This document shows positions 46,601 through 58,619 of a DNA stretch of 64,000 bases, piece after piece. The DNA lies in NCBI GenBank assembly GCA_026724425.1, contig JAIUCV010000009.1:16689294-16753293 (forward strand). Direction: 5' to 3'. Position 1 is the stretch's first letter; each line of letters starts with the position of its first letter. Under the pieces are notes generated by a model. That model did not search any database and had not been told where the DNA came from. It was given only the letters and a program-made list of their open reading frames with translations. This DNA comes from Erythrophleum ivorense. Taxonomy: Eukaryota > Streptophyta > Magnoliopsida > Fabales > Fabaceae. A program made the translations under genes and the position numbers.

Positions 46601-47309
46601 ATTTGGAGGTCTGAACAAAAAGTTATGCAAATTTTGAATTTTGTTGTCAGTAGTAGTAGCGCCCCTTGAGTCTAGTTATTGTTTTATAGATTTCCAATGA
46701 CTAAAAGTATTTGTTTCATTTTGGAATTATTTTTGACATAAATTTAACATCTTTATATTTCTATAATGACCAAATTTGTGTGATTTCAATTTTTATAAAA
46801 TTAGTTGTGAATTTTGAAATTTCATACCAGTAATCTGAACCAGTAGCCCAGATAGCAGAGACTTCAGTTGCTTTTTGGATATTAAACATTTTTCCCTTAA
46901 TGTCTCATGAGCTAAAATTATTTTTTACCATGGGGTATACATCTAGATCTTTCTAGAATGGTAAATTTTGTTAGATTTAGATTTTTGTGGATTTATTTAT
47001 GAATTTCCAAAATTCTGATAGAAAAAATGAAAATCTGACTGTGGCTAATTCGTGGAAATTGGTGTGTTTCATCCACTTGTATGAGTTTCAAGCCACTTTC
47101 TTGGATGGTTTTGAATTGTTTTAGTATAATTAAATATGAGAATGAAATTAATAAGTTCCCTTGCTCTATGGAATGCCAGATGAAAAATTTATCCGCTACG
47201 CAACGCATGAAAATGTAATATTTTAATGTCTTTTTCTTGAAAATTCATATGCTTTATGGAATAGAACCTAGAAGTGGCATAAAATTAGTTCTAGTATGAT
47301 GGTGTCACA
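43665..47309 (+). mobile_element. Solo LTR C, family 1, in the pararetrovirus
   Basis: It starts TGTAACGGGTG and ends TGGTGTCACA, 3,645 bp. A perfect TSD, TCTTG, lies at 43660-43664 and 47310-47314. The viral frame continues on the far side. Donor-like sites lie near 44329, 44518 and 45353, and the 30-bp array at 45536-45690. There is no internal region or coding domain. Confidence 0.93.
45536..45690 (+). repeat. 30-bp tandem array in LTR C
   Basis: Degenerate units of the type GATGAGGATGAGCTAAGAGC and GGCTGAGGCAAATCCAAGAA, in the same place as in A, I and D. Confidence 0.65.
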
Positions 47310-47314
47310 TCTTG

Positions 47315-47790
47315 ATTCTCTAACATGGAGATATCTTAAAGGCATGATAGAAGATTGATACTTGCACAAAAATTACTGTCAAGATTTTGTAGTGGAAGAT
47401 AAGATATGTATAAAGCCGATATCTATCATGAGAAATTAGATACGTGGCATATAACAATGCATCACATATTTCTCATCTCTATAAAGCATTTAGAGATAGA
47501 TAATAAGAAATACCAATACACATACATTTGGATAAATATAACTACCATGATTTTTGTAAAAGTGAGAAAAGTTAAAAAATTGAATAGTTACATGTCTTTT
47601 ATGACATGTATTGTAGCAAAAGAAGAAACAACTTTTGAAAAGATATTTAGAAAATTTTGTTTCACTTTTCAGAATTTTATCCTAGATAAATAGTGAGTGA
47701 ATAGTGCTAAATAGTGAATAGTGCATGAATAGTATCAAATAATGCCAATTTTGTTTTTAAGGTAGTAGGATTTTTGTAAATACTTATATT
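47315..47790 (+). promoter_or_regulatory. Pararetrovirus intergenic/promoter region, copy a
   Basis: After the end of the viral frame (about 47345) the DNA matches copies b and c. Shared pieces include AGATTGATACTTG, AAGATAAGAT, TTTCTCATCTC.ATAAAGCAT, ACATGTATTGTAGCAAAAGA and TTTTGTTTCAC.TTT, then a cluster of GAATAGTG words (47689-47737). It ends at GTAAATACTTATATT (about 47775), the degenerate TATA zone, where it is fused to copy b in inverted orientation. This is the layout of a caulimovirid 35S-type promoter region. Confidence 0.7.
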
Positions 47791-48441
47791 TTATTTTCTC
47801 TTCCTCTTTAACCTTTACTTTTTCATTTTTCTCATCATTAGATACATCAATTAAATCATATTGAAGAAAATAACGATAATTGTGACTTTCAAATAATTCT
47901 TCATTTCGATTATAAAAGTCTTGAATAGTTTTTAGTAGAAATTTCATTTTCTTAAAATTACTAGTATATAAATATTGGTTTTTCCAATATTCGATTAAGG
48001 ATTTAGCATAATCAAACTCATCACTATTTTTTTTTGGTTTTTTGATTTTTCTTATAGTACATTAAGTGGAGTGTTGATACCATTATTAAGTGCAAATAAA
48101 TTATTTTCATATTTTTTAATCTAAATGCAAACTATGTTCATAAGAAATTTTCTCATTCTTTTAATACTCATTTCCTACATAAATTACCTAATTTGTTTTA
48201 GACAAACCTATGGTTCCTAAAACCTACTTGAGTTGCTATATTTCTCTTCCCAAATCTAGCACACAAATGGGCAATATTTGGCATAAAGGTTAGCAACAGA
48301 AGTACTATTACTCAAGCATATGGGATTCTAGGTTGGTAAGAATGAAGAATAGATAACTTAAATCGTAAATAAAAGTAGAAAGATGAAAGAAAACTTACAA
48401 ACTTATTGCAAATAGAATTGAAAATATTACTTTATAGCCTT

Positions 48442-48453
48442 ACTCTAATACCA
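48442..48453 (-). other. tRNA-Met primer-binding site of copy b
   Basis: On the minus strand TGGTATTAGAGT matches 10 of 12 bases of TGGTATCAGAGC, the site where initiator tRNA-Met primes minus-strand synthesis in Caulimoviridae. Confidence 0.75.
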
Positions 48454-48604
48454 ATTTTATTAGAGTTATGCAGCTATAATGTCTAGTAGAATAATTTACA
48501 TATATGGTATAGTTGAAAGCTTAAGGATCTTGAAAAGTAATATAAACTTTTATTCACAAAGTTCATCGAATATTTTTTAGATACAAATCTTGAATGAAAT
48601 AAAA

Positions 48605-48617
48605 GTATTTATAGAAA
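48605..48617 (-). promoter_or_regulatory. TATA box of copy b
   Basis: The minus strand reads TTTCTATAAATAC, about 165 bp upstream of the primer site and just downstream of the GAATAGTG repeat zone. Confidence 0.55.
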
Positions 48618-49040
48618 TCTTACTAACTAAAAGGAAAAATTGGGGTTATTTGATGCTATTCATGCACTATTCACTATTCAACATTATTCACTTACTATTC
48701 ATCTAAGACAAAATTCTAAAAAGTGAAACAAAATTTTTTACATAGCTTTTCAGAAGTTGTTTCTTCTTTTGCTACAATACATGTGATAAAGGACATATGT
48801 AAGTATTCATTTATTGACTTTTCTTAATTTTACAAAAACCACGCGTAGTCACATTTATCCAAATTTAGGTACATTGATACTGCTTATTATCCATCTGTGC
48901 ATGCTTTATGGAAATGAGAAACATGTGATACATTGTTTATGCTATGTAAATGCTTTCTTGTGATAATTATCTTTACTTTGTACAGAGCTTATCTTCTACT
49001 GCAAAATTTTGATATTGCTTTTTGTACAAGTATCAATCTT

Positions 49041-50387
49041 CTATGTAGCTATATTGTGCAAGGTGATTGAATCCAAGTTCTCTAAATCCAGATGCAAGGT
49101 GATTGAATCAAAAAAGTATTGTCAAAATTTTGCAACAGAAGATAAGATCTATAAGAAAATAGATAACTATCATAAGAAAGCTAATACATGGCATAAAACA
49201 ATACATCACGTGTTTCTCATCTCCATAAAGCATGTAGAGATAGACAAGAAGTAGCACTAATGCACATAGTTTCGGATAATGCAACTACGGATAATTTTTG
49301 TAAAAATGAGAAAAGTCAAAAAATGAATAGGTACATATGTTTCCTTTATGACATGTATTCTAGCAAAAGAAAAAATAACTTTTGAAAAGTCACTTAAAAA
49401 ATTTTGTTTCACTTTTTAGAATTTTGTCTTAGATGAATAATGAGTGAATAATGCATAAATAGTGTTAAATAATGTTAGTTTTTCTTTTTTTAGTAGTAGG
49501 ATTTTTGTAAATACTTGTATTTCATTTAAGATTTGTATCTAAAAGACACCAAACATACTTTTTTAATAAAAGTTTATATTACTTTTCAAGATCATTAAGC
49601 TTTCAATTCTACAATATATGTAAATTATTCTATTATACATTATAGTTGTGTAACTTCAATAAAATTGGCATCAAAGTAGTGTTGTAAAGTAGAATTTTTA
49701 ATTCTATTTGTAGTAAGTTTGTAAGTTTTCTTTTGTCTTTCTACTCTTATTTACTATTTAAGTTATATGTTCTTCATTATTAGTAACCTATAATCCTATA
49801 TGCTAGAGTGAATCCTCTATTGCTAGCCTTTGTGCCATGTGTTGCCCATTTGTGTGCTAGATTTGTGAGGAGAAATTTAGTAACTTAGGAAGGTTTTAGG
49901 AACCATAGTTTGTCTAAGACAGATTAAGTAATTTGTGTAGGAAATGAGTACAAAAGAATGAGAAAAATTCTTATGAATATAGCTTGCATATAGATAAAAA
50001 ATATGAAAATAATTTATTTACCCTTAGTAGTAGCATCAATACTATCATAGATATAACTACACGTTAATTTAAGAAATTAAATAAAAAATCACAAAAAATC
50101 ATTGAGATGTAGTTAGTCATGTAGATGGTTTAGATAACAAAACTTCTTCAATAAGAAACAATAATTGAGGAGAATAATTATATGTTATATTATGCTAACA
50201 AAGTTTATGTATTAGAAGAAAAATAAAAAATACAAAAAAATAATGATGAGTTTGATTATGCTAAATCCTTAATCAAATATTGAAAAAACCAATATTTAAA
50301 TACTAGTAATTTTAAGAAAAGAGAATTTCTACTAAAAACTATTCAAGACTCTTATAATCAAAATGAAAAATTATTTGAAATCACAAT
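49041..50387 (+). promoter_or_regulatory. Pararetrovirus promoter, leader and first frame, copy c
   Basis: Direct-orientation copy of the same viral region: promoter (49110-49480), degenerate TATA zone (GTAAATACTTGTATT, about 49507), AATAAAAGTTTATATTAC (about 49564), primer site (49666-49677), then leader and a broken frame from about 50190 that ends with FLLKTIQDSYNQNEKLFE. It stops at 50387 where LTR K begins. A short duplication, GCAAGGTGATTGAATC, occurs at 49058 and 49093 near the junction with copy b. Confidence 0.7.
49666..49677 (+). other. tRNA-Met primer-binding site of copy c
   Basis: TGGCATCAAAGT matches 9 of 12 bases of TGGTATCAGAGC and sits at the same distance from AATAAAAGTTTATATTAC as the site in copy b. 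Confidence 0.65.
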
Positions 50388-52320
50388 TGTAGTAATCAAT
50401 TTTTCAAGAACTGAACTGAAACTTATAAAATGAGATAAGATCACCTTAAAGCAAGGAAAATTGAGGTTAATTGTAACATCCTGTCCTCCGTAAACGATGG
50501 AAATAAGTTAGTTATAAAAGGAAGTTATCTAAAATGAATAAGTTAAGGTAGAATAAAATTAGGATAAAATTCTAAATAATGAAAAGGGAGGATTTAAGGC
50601 TTAAGATGCTCGGAAACCTGAGACAGAAGAGCTAAGAAAATTTACGAAAATAAGTTAGGGTATTTTTGTAATTTTTGAAAATTTTGAAAAACTCACAAGA
50701 GAGCTTTTTAAATGAAAATTTTGAGTTTTCACTATTCTTAGAGGCCTTGAAAATCATGGAAACCTCTTGAATAGTTAAAACCCCTTTAGTAAGTGATTTC
50801 GATTATCAGTTGACTGAAAATTTGACTAAATAATTCAAAATATTTTTAAATCCAATTTGAGTGAAACCAAAGGCAATTTATAAGTTAGAGGACCCAAATT
50901 TCATTATGGAAAAGATATATTTCGAAAAGGAGTTGAAATGAGGCCAAATGGAGAAACTATGGTTTAGGGACAAATTGAAAAGTGAAAAGGTATCTTAAAT
51001 CAGCCCCTTAGTCCTTAAAACACGTTCTAGCCTTTCCCATCTTCATAACCAACTTCCTCACATCTAAAACAAAACCAAGGCAAAGGAGAAAGGCACACAA
51101 GATGGAGGGAGAGAGGATGAGAGAAACTTGGCAAAAAGGTAAGAAATTTCTAGTTTTTCATGCTCCTTCCTTCACCAAACTTGTTCTCCTCCTTCTCCTC
51201 TTCATTCCTATGGTTTTAATGGTTAATTTGGGATTGGTTTATGGCTGTTCTAAAGGAGAGAGCTGAGAATTTGAAGGAGCTTGTAGTAAATGAAAAAACT
51301 CATGGAAAGGGCTTGGAATCAAGGTAACTTTCATTGCTTTCCTTGCATCTCCTTATCTATTTCTCTTGGGTAATTTTTGTCCATCCATGGACCCAATCAA
51401 GGGGAGATGAATTCTGTCCAAATTAAGGTAGAAAGAAGAATTATGGAGTGTGAGGATTAAGAATATCCAAATGGAATTAAAAGAGAAGCTTGAAAATTCA
51501 AGAATGGGAACCAAGGAATTTTGAGACAATTGGCAAATTCTGAATTTTTCTAAGGATGTTTTAACTTATGTAAGAGCTTGAATGAGTCCTTAGACCTCTA
51601 GGAAGCCTCACATGACCCAAATCCCTAGAGAAAAGCGAGCAAACCCATGGATGCTCCAAGTATACTCATATCTCGGCCTAAGCAAGATAATGGACCTAGA
51701 AAGTGTTTTAAATTTTTCTAAGGCTAGAAAGAGACTAAATATGATATAAGAACATCAAAGGAAGCCTTGGGATAAATTTAGAAAGCATGAGTTGTGAGAT
51801 GGAGGTGTAGGCTTCATAATAAGACATAAAGAAGCAACTCATAGCTAGACTCCTTAAAATAAAATTGTGATGAGTCAAAGAAGTCTAAATGGAGTTAAGA
51901 GACTTAGATTGGATGAGAAAATAGAGCCAAGATCATGAATTCCAATAGTTGCTTTATTATGTCTTGTATGAAACCATAACGGAGTTATATAAGAAAGTGA
52001 GCTTCCATAGAGTTTGTATAAAGTTAGAACTTGTTCCAATGACTTAAATATGTCTCATTGATGTGTCTAGGCCAAGAGAATCAAGTGCCACCTAATTGCA
52101 TGAGTTTTCCCGAAAAGGGAAGAAAAGTTCAAGGGAAAAGCATGGTGTTCTTACTTTAAGGTAGCTCTCTAACATTTCTCTTATGCATTGCTTAGGTATT
52201 TTCTTGTCTTTGAATGTTTTTGTGTGTGTTTGAACTATAAGAAATGTTTTTAGCCATGAGTTACATGTTATGGTACCATTATGTCTCTTGAATTGTGTTT
52301 ATGTATGCAAAGTAGCTTGA

Positions 52321-52487
52321 ATGGGTATGGTTAAACCAAAAGTTTTCTTAGCATGGGTAAGGATGAGCCAAAAGTTCTTAAAATGGAGTGAGACAAAGCC
52401 AAAAGTCTCAAGAAGAGTGAAGTTAAGTCAAAAGTCCTTTGAAAGAGGTGAGACAAGTCTAAAAGTCCCAAAAAAATTGGGTGAGGC
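52321..52487 (+). repeat. 30-bp tandem array in LTR D
   Basis: Units of about 30 bp kept in one open frame of 60 codons, giving a 10-residue peptide period (for example VRMSQKFLKW, SETKPKVSRR, VKLSQKSFER, GETSLKVPKK). The open frame follows from the period being a multiple of three; translation is not suggested by other copies. Confidence 0.8.
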
Positions 52488-52949
52488 TAGACCAATGCCT
52501 TGAGAGCCTATGTTTGACATGTATGAGTTCATATGATGATGAAAAATGTTTTATGTATGTTCATGAGAAGCCTAAATGACATGCATGCATTCTTTGACTT
52601 GAATTTGCATCCATTATGTATATTTGAAAGTGTAAAAAGTTATTGAGTTTCTTTAAATCTCACTCTTCCCCCCACATACTTATTTTTGACTAGGTGAAGC
52701 TTAAGGATTAAGAAGTGGAGGCCAAATGCCTTGAAAAGGAGAATTTTGAGACTAGATTAGGAAATTTTGTAGTATGATGTCAAGAACTTTGTATAAATGA
52801 TGTGTATGTGAGGTAGATATATGGACATATGTAAAAATATGTATTTGTGATGTTTGAATGGAGTTTGGAACCATATATGCACTTATGTGAGATTTTGACA
52901 TTTAAATGCCTATGTGATCTTGTATGTGAGTTCAAGTAAGAATGTGAAT

Positions 52950-55900
52950 TGTAATACCATATATATCTAACCCCATTCTTGGCATTCATAAGCTCCATAT
53001 CATCATGTTCATAAGAGCACATGGAAAAGGAACCAATAATAATGGATTTAATCGCGTTACGTCATGCATAAAAATTCACAATTGGTGTCATGTGGACCGT
53101 GTGGGTTCATACCATGCATCCTTGTATTTAAATACATCATTACTACTCATTTCCATCACAAAAGCTTGCACATGAGCCAAGGAAACTGAAATTGAGCATA
53201 AATTGAACTTATTGAATTTCGGCTAGATTTGCCCCCATTCTGTCTAAAATTTTGGAAAATCATAACTAAATCTAGAAAAATTGAAATCATGTAATCTTGG
53301 TCATTCTGGAAATTGGGATGTCTACTTTTAAAAATATATACAATTCATAACATTCCACACATAGAGTGTTTAACACGCGAAATAGTCTAGAGGTCGGACT
53401 AGGTCCTGATGCTATCATAGTTTACTGATATGAACTTCATAAATGTCCAATTAATTCCAAAAAATTACAATTCTAGTGAATGATACCAATCTGGATAGCT
53501 GAGGATGTTAGCTAGAAGGGAAAAATCACTCCAGACCAGTTCAAGCTCGCATAGACCTTGAATTTCGATCGAACAGTGACTAAGGTCTGGTTGGACGCCT
53601 GACACTGGACTGAATCTTTAAAAAATCATATCTCCGTCTCTAGACATCAAAATGGGGTGATTCTAGTTGGGGAAAAGTCACTTATAACCTGTAGTTTCTG
53701 CCTATAAAATTTCATGACAATTGGACTTCATTTGAGCCTCATGTGACAGAAAATAATTTCGGACCCAATGTAACAGTTCATCAGACCATTTCAAGAATTT
53801 TGGCCAAATTTGAAAAATCATCAAATATTTTATAGATCTCCAAAAATTATGATCTTTAGCTTCTCAAAAAGCTCTCATCATATTCTAATAGCATGCCAAA
53901 TCTCAAATCAAGAATAATTTATTTAGGTAAAAAGTGACATAGGGTTCCATTTTGGTCACTTTTGGCTCCACATAGGGTACCAAAATTGCCATTTAGCTTC
54001 CCTTGGGTCTTGGCACCTTTTGGACAAGTCTAAAAGCATGATTAAGACTTGTGGGAGCTGCCCAAATGGTCCCCAAACCATTTGCATCTCATTTTTGTCT
54101 CTCAACATCTATTTATGCATAATTACATTAAGCCATCCAAGAGCCAATTTGCACAATGCTATTGATTTAGTGTCATATAAAGTCTACATCATATTCATAC
54201 ATCATTTTATACTTGTCCCATGGTCTTACATCACAAAAATATTACACACATCATTACTTTAACATTTAACCGCCACTTAAAGTACATAATACACTAAAAT
54301 AAAGATGTTCAATGTCCTTGGCATGCATCTCCTTGACTTGGAACACCACTTAGACAATTCAAGGATGAGGGGAAAAGGGGAGTGAGATTCCAAGAATCTC
54401 AATAGCTCACACACTTATTCACACCACATTCAAGGCATACATACATCAATTTCATGACTATGCAAGCATAAAGTGTGCAATAAATTCCATTCCATGCCAC
54501 ATTCACATGTCAAGATCACTTTCATGCTCTAAGGACTTTTGGTTTAATCTCACCCCATTTTTAGGACTTTTGGATTTGCCTCACTCTTGGTCTAGGGACT
54601 TTTGACTTTGCCTCACCCATTCAAGGGACTTTTGGCCTTGTCTCACCCATGCCATAAGATTTTTGATATCTCTTCACCTTTATCAAGGGACTGTTGGCAT
54701 CACCTCACCCTTATGAGCTCTTTCCACAACCATAGTCATTCAAGACAACACATTGGTACAAATTCATAACAAGGATCAAGTGGCATGTCATCAAGCATCA
54801 AGAATGCATGCTAGCACACTAAGACATACATATGCACACAAGAATGCAAAGAGAATGAGGTGGAGAGCTATCTTTTTATTTATGCAAGCTCACTTTGCAA
54901 TTTCCTTCCCCTCCTTGGTTTCACAAGAGCACTTAGGTGGAGTAGGGTTCTCTTGGCCTAGACATTATAAACATCACACAATTACATACTTGAAGCAAGC
55001 CAAGACATTAAACTAAAGCTTATTACACACTTGGTTCCATAATGGACATATTGGTTACATAAATGACCTATTGAAGTAACTCATATCATTCAAGTGCTAG
55101 GCTCCATTCTCTTGTTATTTCTAGACTTTCTGGACTCATTTAAGGTCTTTGGAGTCATCATCAATTCAACTGCACCATTGGAAGCCCAAGTTACTTCATA
55201 AAGCACTATTATGAACACTATTGTCCCATCTCCCAATCTATGGCTCCTAAATTTTTTCCAATGGTTCCTCCTATCTTCTAATACCATATGGAGTCCCAAA
55301 TCAAGGCTAGAACAAATTAAAACACTCCATAGCCCATTAAAATCTTCTTGCCCGAGACAAGCATGAATTTGGGTTTTTTGGAGTTTCAAAATTTTTCTTG
55401 ATGGGAGAGCCACTTGGGAAGGTTTCAAAGGGTCTTAAGAGCTCAAGGGAAACATTCAAATAGCTAAGAAATTACTCACACAAAATCAGATTTCACAAAA
55501 CCTCTAAGAACACTACACTTTTCTAACTTAATTTCCTTTAGTTTTTCTTGGAATTTCTTGCCATATTCCTAATCCTTGCACTCTTTTCCCTAGGTTTCTC
55601 CCTTGGTTCTACCCAAAATCCAGCCCCTCCTACCCCATCCTAGGTTGGCCGAAACATACAAGAAGAAGGGACAAGAAGAGGCTACCATAGGAATGATATT
55701 TTACCTTGTTTTCCTTAGTTTCTTGGATGTTTCTTCCCTTGGTTGGCTTCTCCTCTCCAAACACGAAATTTTCCTCCTTGTTCTGACCTCAAAATAGAAC
55801 CAAATCATTCAAAAAATCCATGGAAAGAAGGGAGGAAGAGAGGAGAACAAGATTGAAGGAAGATAGAGCAAGAAAATCCATGAAATTACCTAGTTTCTTC

Positions 55901-56563
55901 TTGGCTTTCTTCCTCTTTTTCTCCTCCCTTTAGTGCACCTAAGAGAGCTGAAGATTTTTTATATTTTGGGCAGAAAGGGTCGTGCTCATTAAAGAGGAGA
56001 AGAAGGGAGAAAAAGTGTGGAGCTCTTTAGAACATTCAAGAACCCATTATTTCTAATTTTGCCTTTCCATAATAGCAATTTTGTTTTGACTTCGTTTTAG
56101 CTCCTTTTTTAGAACCGTCTTTTTCATAATAAAATTTAGGTTTCCAATTTAATAAAATGCCTTTGGAATCACTCAAATCGAAGCTAAAACCTTTCCGAAT
56201 GAACTGGTCAAAGTTTGGATCAACTGATGTCGGAAAGAGTACACCAGAAGGGCTTTATCGGTCTCGGGGCTTCCCATGGTTTTTGGAGTCTCTGAGAACC
56301 CTAGGAAACTTAAAATTTTCATTTAAAAAGCCCTCCTAGGTGTTTTTCCAAAATTACACTTATTTACGAAAATACCACTGGCCTTTCGGCAAATTTTTTG
56401 AATCACTTCGCCCCCAATTTCTAGGCAACTCAAGGCTCAAATCCTCATTTTCTATTATTTAAAATTTTATCCAAATTTTATTTGGCCTTGAATCACTCAT
56501 CTCAAGAGACTTGCTTTTCAAACAGGCTCATTTCGGTATTTTTACAACGTACCGAGCGTTACA
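52950..56563 (-). mobile_element. Solo LTR E, family 1, inserted in D
   Basis: On the plus strand it starts TGTAATACCA and ends GAGCGTTACA, 3,614 bp. A perfect TSD, TGAAT, lies at 52945-52949 and 56564-56568. D continues on both sides. E is opposite in orientation to D. It holds the 30-bp array (54525-54720), the conserved 5' block (56090-56330) and donor-like sites on its strand (TTTACCTTG near 55700, ATTACCTAG near 55886). Confidence 0.93.
54525..54720 (-). repeat. 30-bp tandem array in LTR E
   Basis: Six or so units visible on the plus strand as GGACTTTTGG.TT followed by CTCACCC, spaced about 30 bp. Confidence 0.8.
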
Positions 56564-58619
56564 TGAATTGGAGATACATGAGGTTTTGGACCATTTGAAT
56601 AGCCTTTAAATGCTGTTTTTATCCATTTAAACATGCACAATTGGTTGTGGTTATAGTATGATAGCATATGGTATCATTTTGACCCCATTTAGTGCCTAAA
56701 AATGCCATTTTTGCATCCTATACCCCAAGCTGACCAAATGAACGAATTTAAACTTGACATTTTGCATGAATATAGGTCTTATCTGGAGCTTTTTATTGAG
56801 CTAAGAACCACACTATTTGGAGCTCTAGAAAATTAATTATGAATTTTTAAAGTTGAAAAAATTATGCAAATTTGGTAACAACACTATTTATATGATCAGT
56901 TTCTTCTTCTATGTCATCTGAGGGTCAAATGATATCCAATTCTCATAAAATTTGTATAAACTAGACATGATAAGCCTTCTATAACACTTGAGAGCACCCC
57001 AATTGGAGGTCTGTAGAGGGAGAATCGAATTTTTGAAGTTAATAGTTAGTATCAGTAACGTAAATAGACCTTTAGTACTGTTCCATCAATGTTTGTGAGT
57101 TAAATGCCATTTTCTTGATTTGAAATTATTTTTAATCACTAGTAGATGTCTAGAGCTTTCTTGAAGAGTATGGTTTGCTTGATTTCAAATTTGTTTAGAA
57201 TTAGTTATAAATTTTCAATATTTATATCAGAAATTTATGATAGTAGACCTGGCAGTTGGACTTTTGGTACTATTTTATTATTTTTTTGCAGTCTAGTTGA
57301 TGTTTTCATGGTTTGCAATGATTTTTAGCCATTAATTGACATTCAAGGCTTTCCAAAAAGTTATCATTTGCTTGACTTTGATTTTTTTAGAATTAATTAT
57401 GATTTTCAAAAGTTCCTACCAAAAAGTTGTCATGGCAAACCTAAGAGGCAACTTCAAGTTTTTGTGTTCCATAGTTCTCAATCTAAGTTGTAAGCCCCAA
57501 TTGTGTTATTTCTTATATGTATACATGTGTTATGGATGAAAATAAGTTGAGACAAATTTAAATAACTCATGTGGGAAAAATTGAAACAATTTTGGTGTCC
57601 ATACGCTTTAGTTTCGTTGCCATAGTGTGCAAATTCCACTTAAATAATTATGAAATGCTTTGAATGTTATGTATAGGGTGTATAAACTTAAGGTATTGCA
57701 TTAATTAAGATTAGCATGATAATTAGAGCATTCAAGGATTTGGATGAGAACTTAAGGATAGCCCAAAATTTTAGTAAAAATGGCTGAACGATTTAAAGAA
57801 AAAACGTAATGGCAAAATCGCAATTTTGGGCAACTTTTTGAAAACTTAAAGGATAGAGTTTTAAATAGAAAAATTGAGTTTTTTTTAGGATTCTTAGAGG
57901 TCTTAAAAATTATAGAAACCCTTAAAATGGTTAAAACCCATTTGGTGTACGTTTTAGATTATTAGTTGACCAAAACTTTGACTGGATTATTCGGGATTAT
58001 TCTGAATCCAAATAATGTGAAACCAAATGTATTTTACGAATTAAAGGACTTAAATTTTATGATGGAAAAGACAGTTCTCAAAAAGGATTTGAAATGACCT
58101 TAAACGGAGGAATCAAATTTTAAGAGACATAGTTGAAAATTTTAAATTGTTATAATTAGTCCTCCTCCTTTTTATATAGTACACCCCTTCTTCTCCTTTC
58201 ATTTAGACTAACCTAAGTTTCTCCAAAATAGAACCTAGACTTGTTTGAAGTGGCACACAAGAAGGAGAAAAAAAGAGGAAGAAAATCAAATAAAAAGGTA
58301 AGAATTCAAACTCTTTTCATGCCCTTCCTTTCTCTAATGGTTTTCACTTCTTTTTCCTTTCTAAATGGTGATGTTTTATGGTTGGTTCAGCAAAAGGAAG
58401 AAAGTGTAATACCATAGATAGATAGTACTTAATTTATATCACAAAGTGCTTATAGAGTCCGTTTTCATAAATTCAACACTTTTAATAGCGGAATTTACCA
58501 ACGTGAAATGTCAAATTTATTCAATTTTGATTAAATGGACCATATCAACCTTCCAAAATTATCTTCCATTCTTATTACATGTTTTTATACATAATCATCA
58601 CCAAATGAGGCATGAAATT

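Larger units (their letters stand above)
47790..49040 (-). promoter_or_regulatory. Pararetrovirus promoter, leader and start of first frame, copy b, inverted
   Basis: Read on the minus strand this contains the promoter repeat zone (GAATAGTG words, 48642-48705), a TATA-like TCTATAAATA (48605-48617), AATAAAAGTTTATATTAC (about 48535), a tRNA-Met-type primer site (48442-48453) and a following frame whose last part (47790-47947) encodes FLLKTIQDFYNRNEELFES. The order promoter, TATA, primer site, first frame is that of a pararetrovirus. It abuts copies a and c in opposite orientation. Confidence 0.75.
50472..57700 (+). mobile_element. Solo LTR D, family 1, inserted in K
   Basis: It starts TGTAACATCCTGTCC and ends GGTATTGCA (decayed GTTACA). 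A perfect TSD, TTAAT, lies at 50467-50471 and 57701-57705. It is interrupted by E (52950-56563). Without E and its TSD it is about 3.61 kb. Donor-like sites lie near 51137, 51321 and 52159. The 30-bp array (52321-52487) is well preserved. The 3' repeats (56700-57440) follow after E. Confidence 0.88.
50388..58404 (+). mobile_element. LTR K, family 1b, interrupted by D and then by L
   Basis: Viral homology stops at ATTTGAAATCACAAT and a family 1b-like sequence starts TGTAGTAATC (decayed TGTAATACC). K runs to 50471, is interrupted by D (50472-57700), resumes at 57706 and aligns with LTR N (63316 on), for example AGGATAGCCCAAAAT and AAAAATTGAGTTT. It has a donor-like AAAAGGTAAG near 58295. At 58404 LTR L starts. 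The rest of K must lie beyond the window. The left TSD would be ACAAT but the right end is unseen. Confidence 0.65.

Noticed and set aside
52321..52503. Open frame with a 10-residue repeated peptide in LTR D
   Set aside because: It follows from the 30-bp repeat period; the matching arrays in other copies contain stops or indels, so a conserved protein is not supported.
53030..53060. Junction of a 3'-truncated D with a truncated E at CGCGTTACG
   Set aside because: Closer reading shows that E's true left end is at 52950 with a perfect TGAAT duplication; the CGCGTTACG string is internal to E.
55090..55428. A 112-codon minus-strand frame in LTR E
   Set aside because: This is the longest frame in that region, but it is inside an LTR, has no domain, and the aligned parts of A, C and M carry stops.
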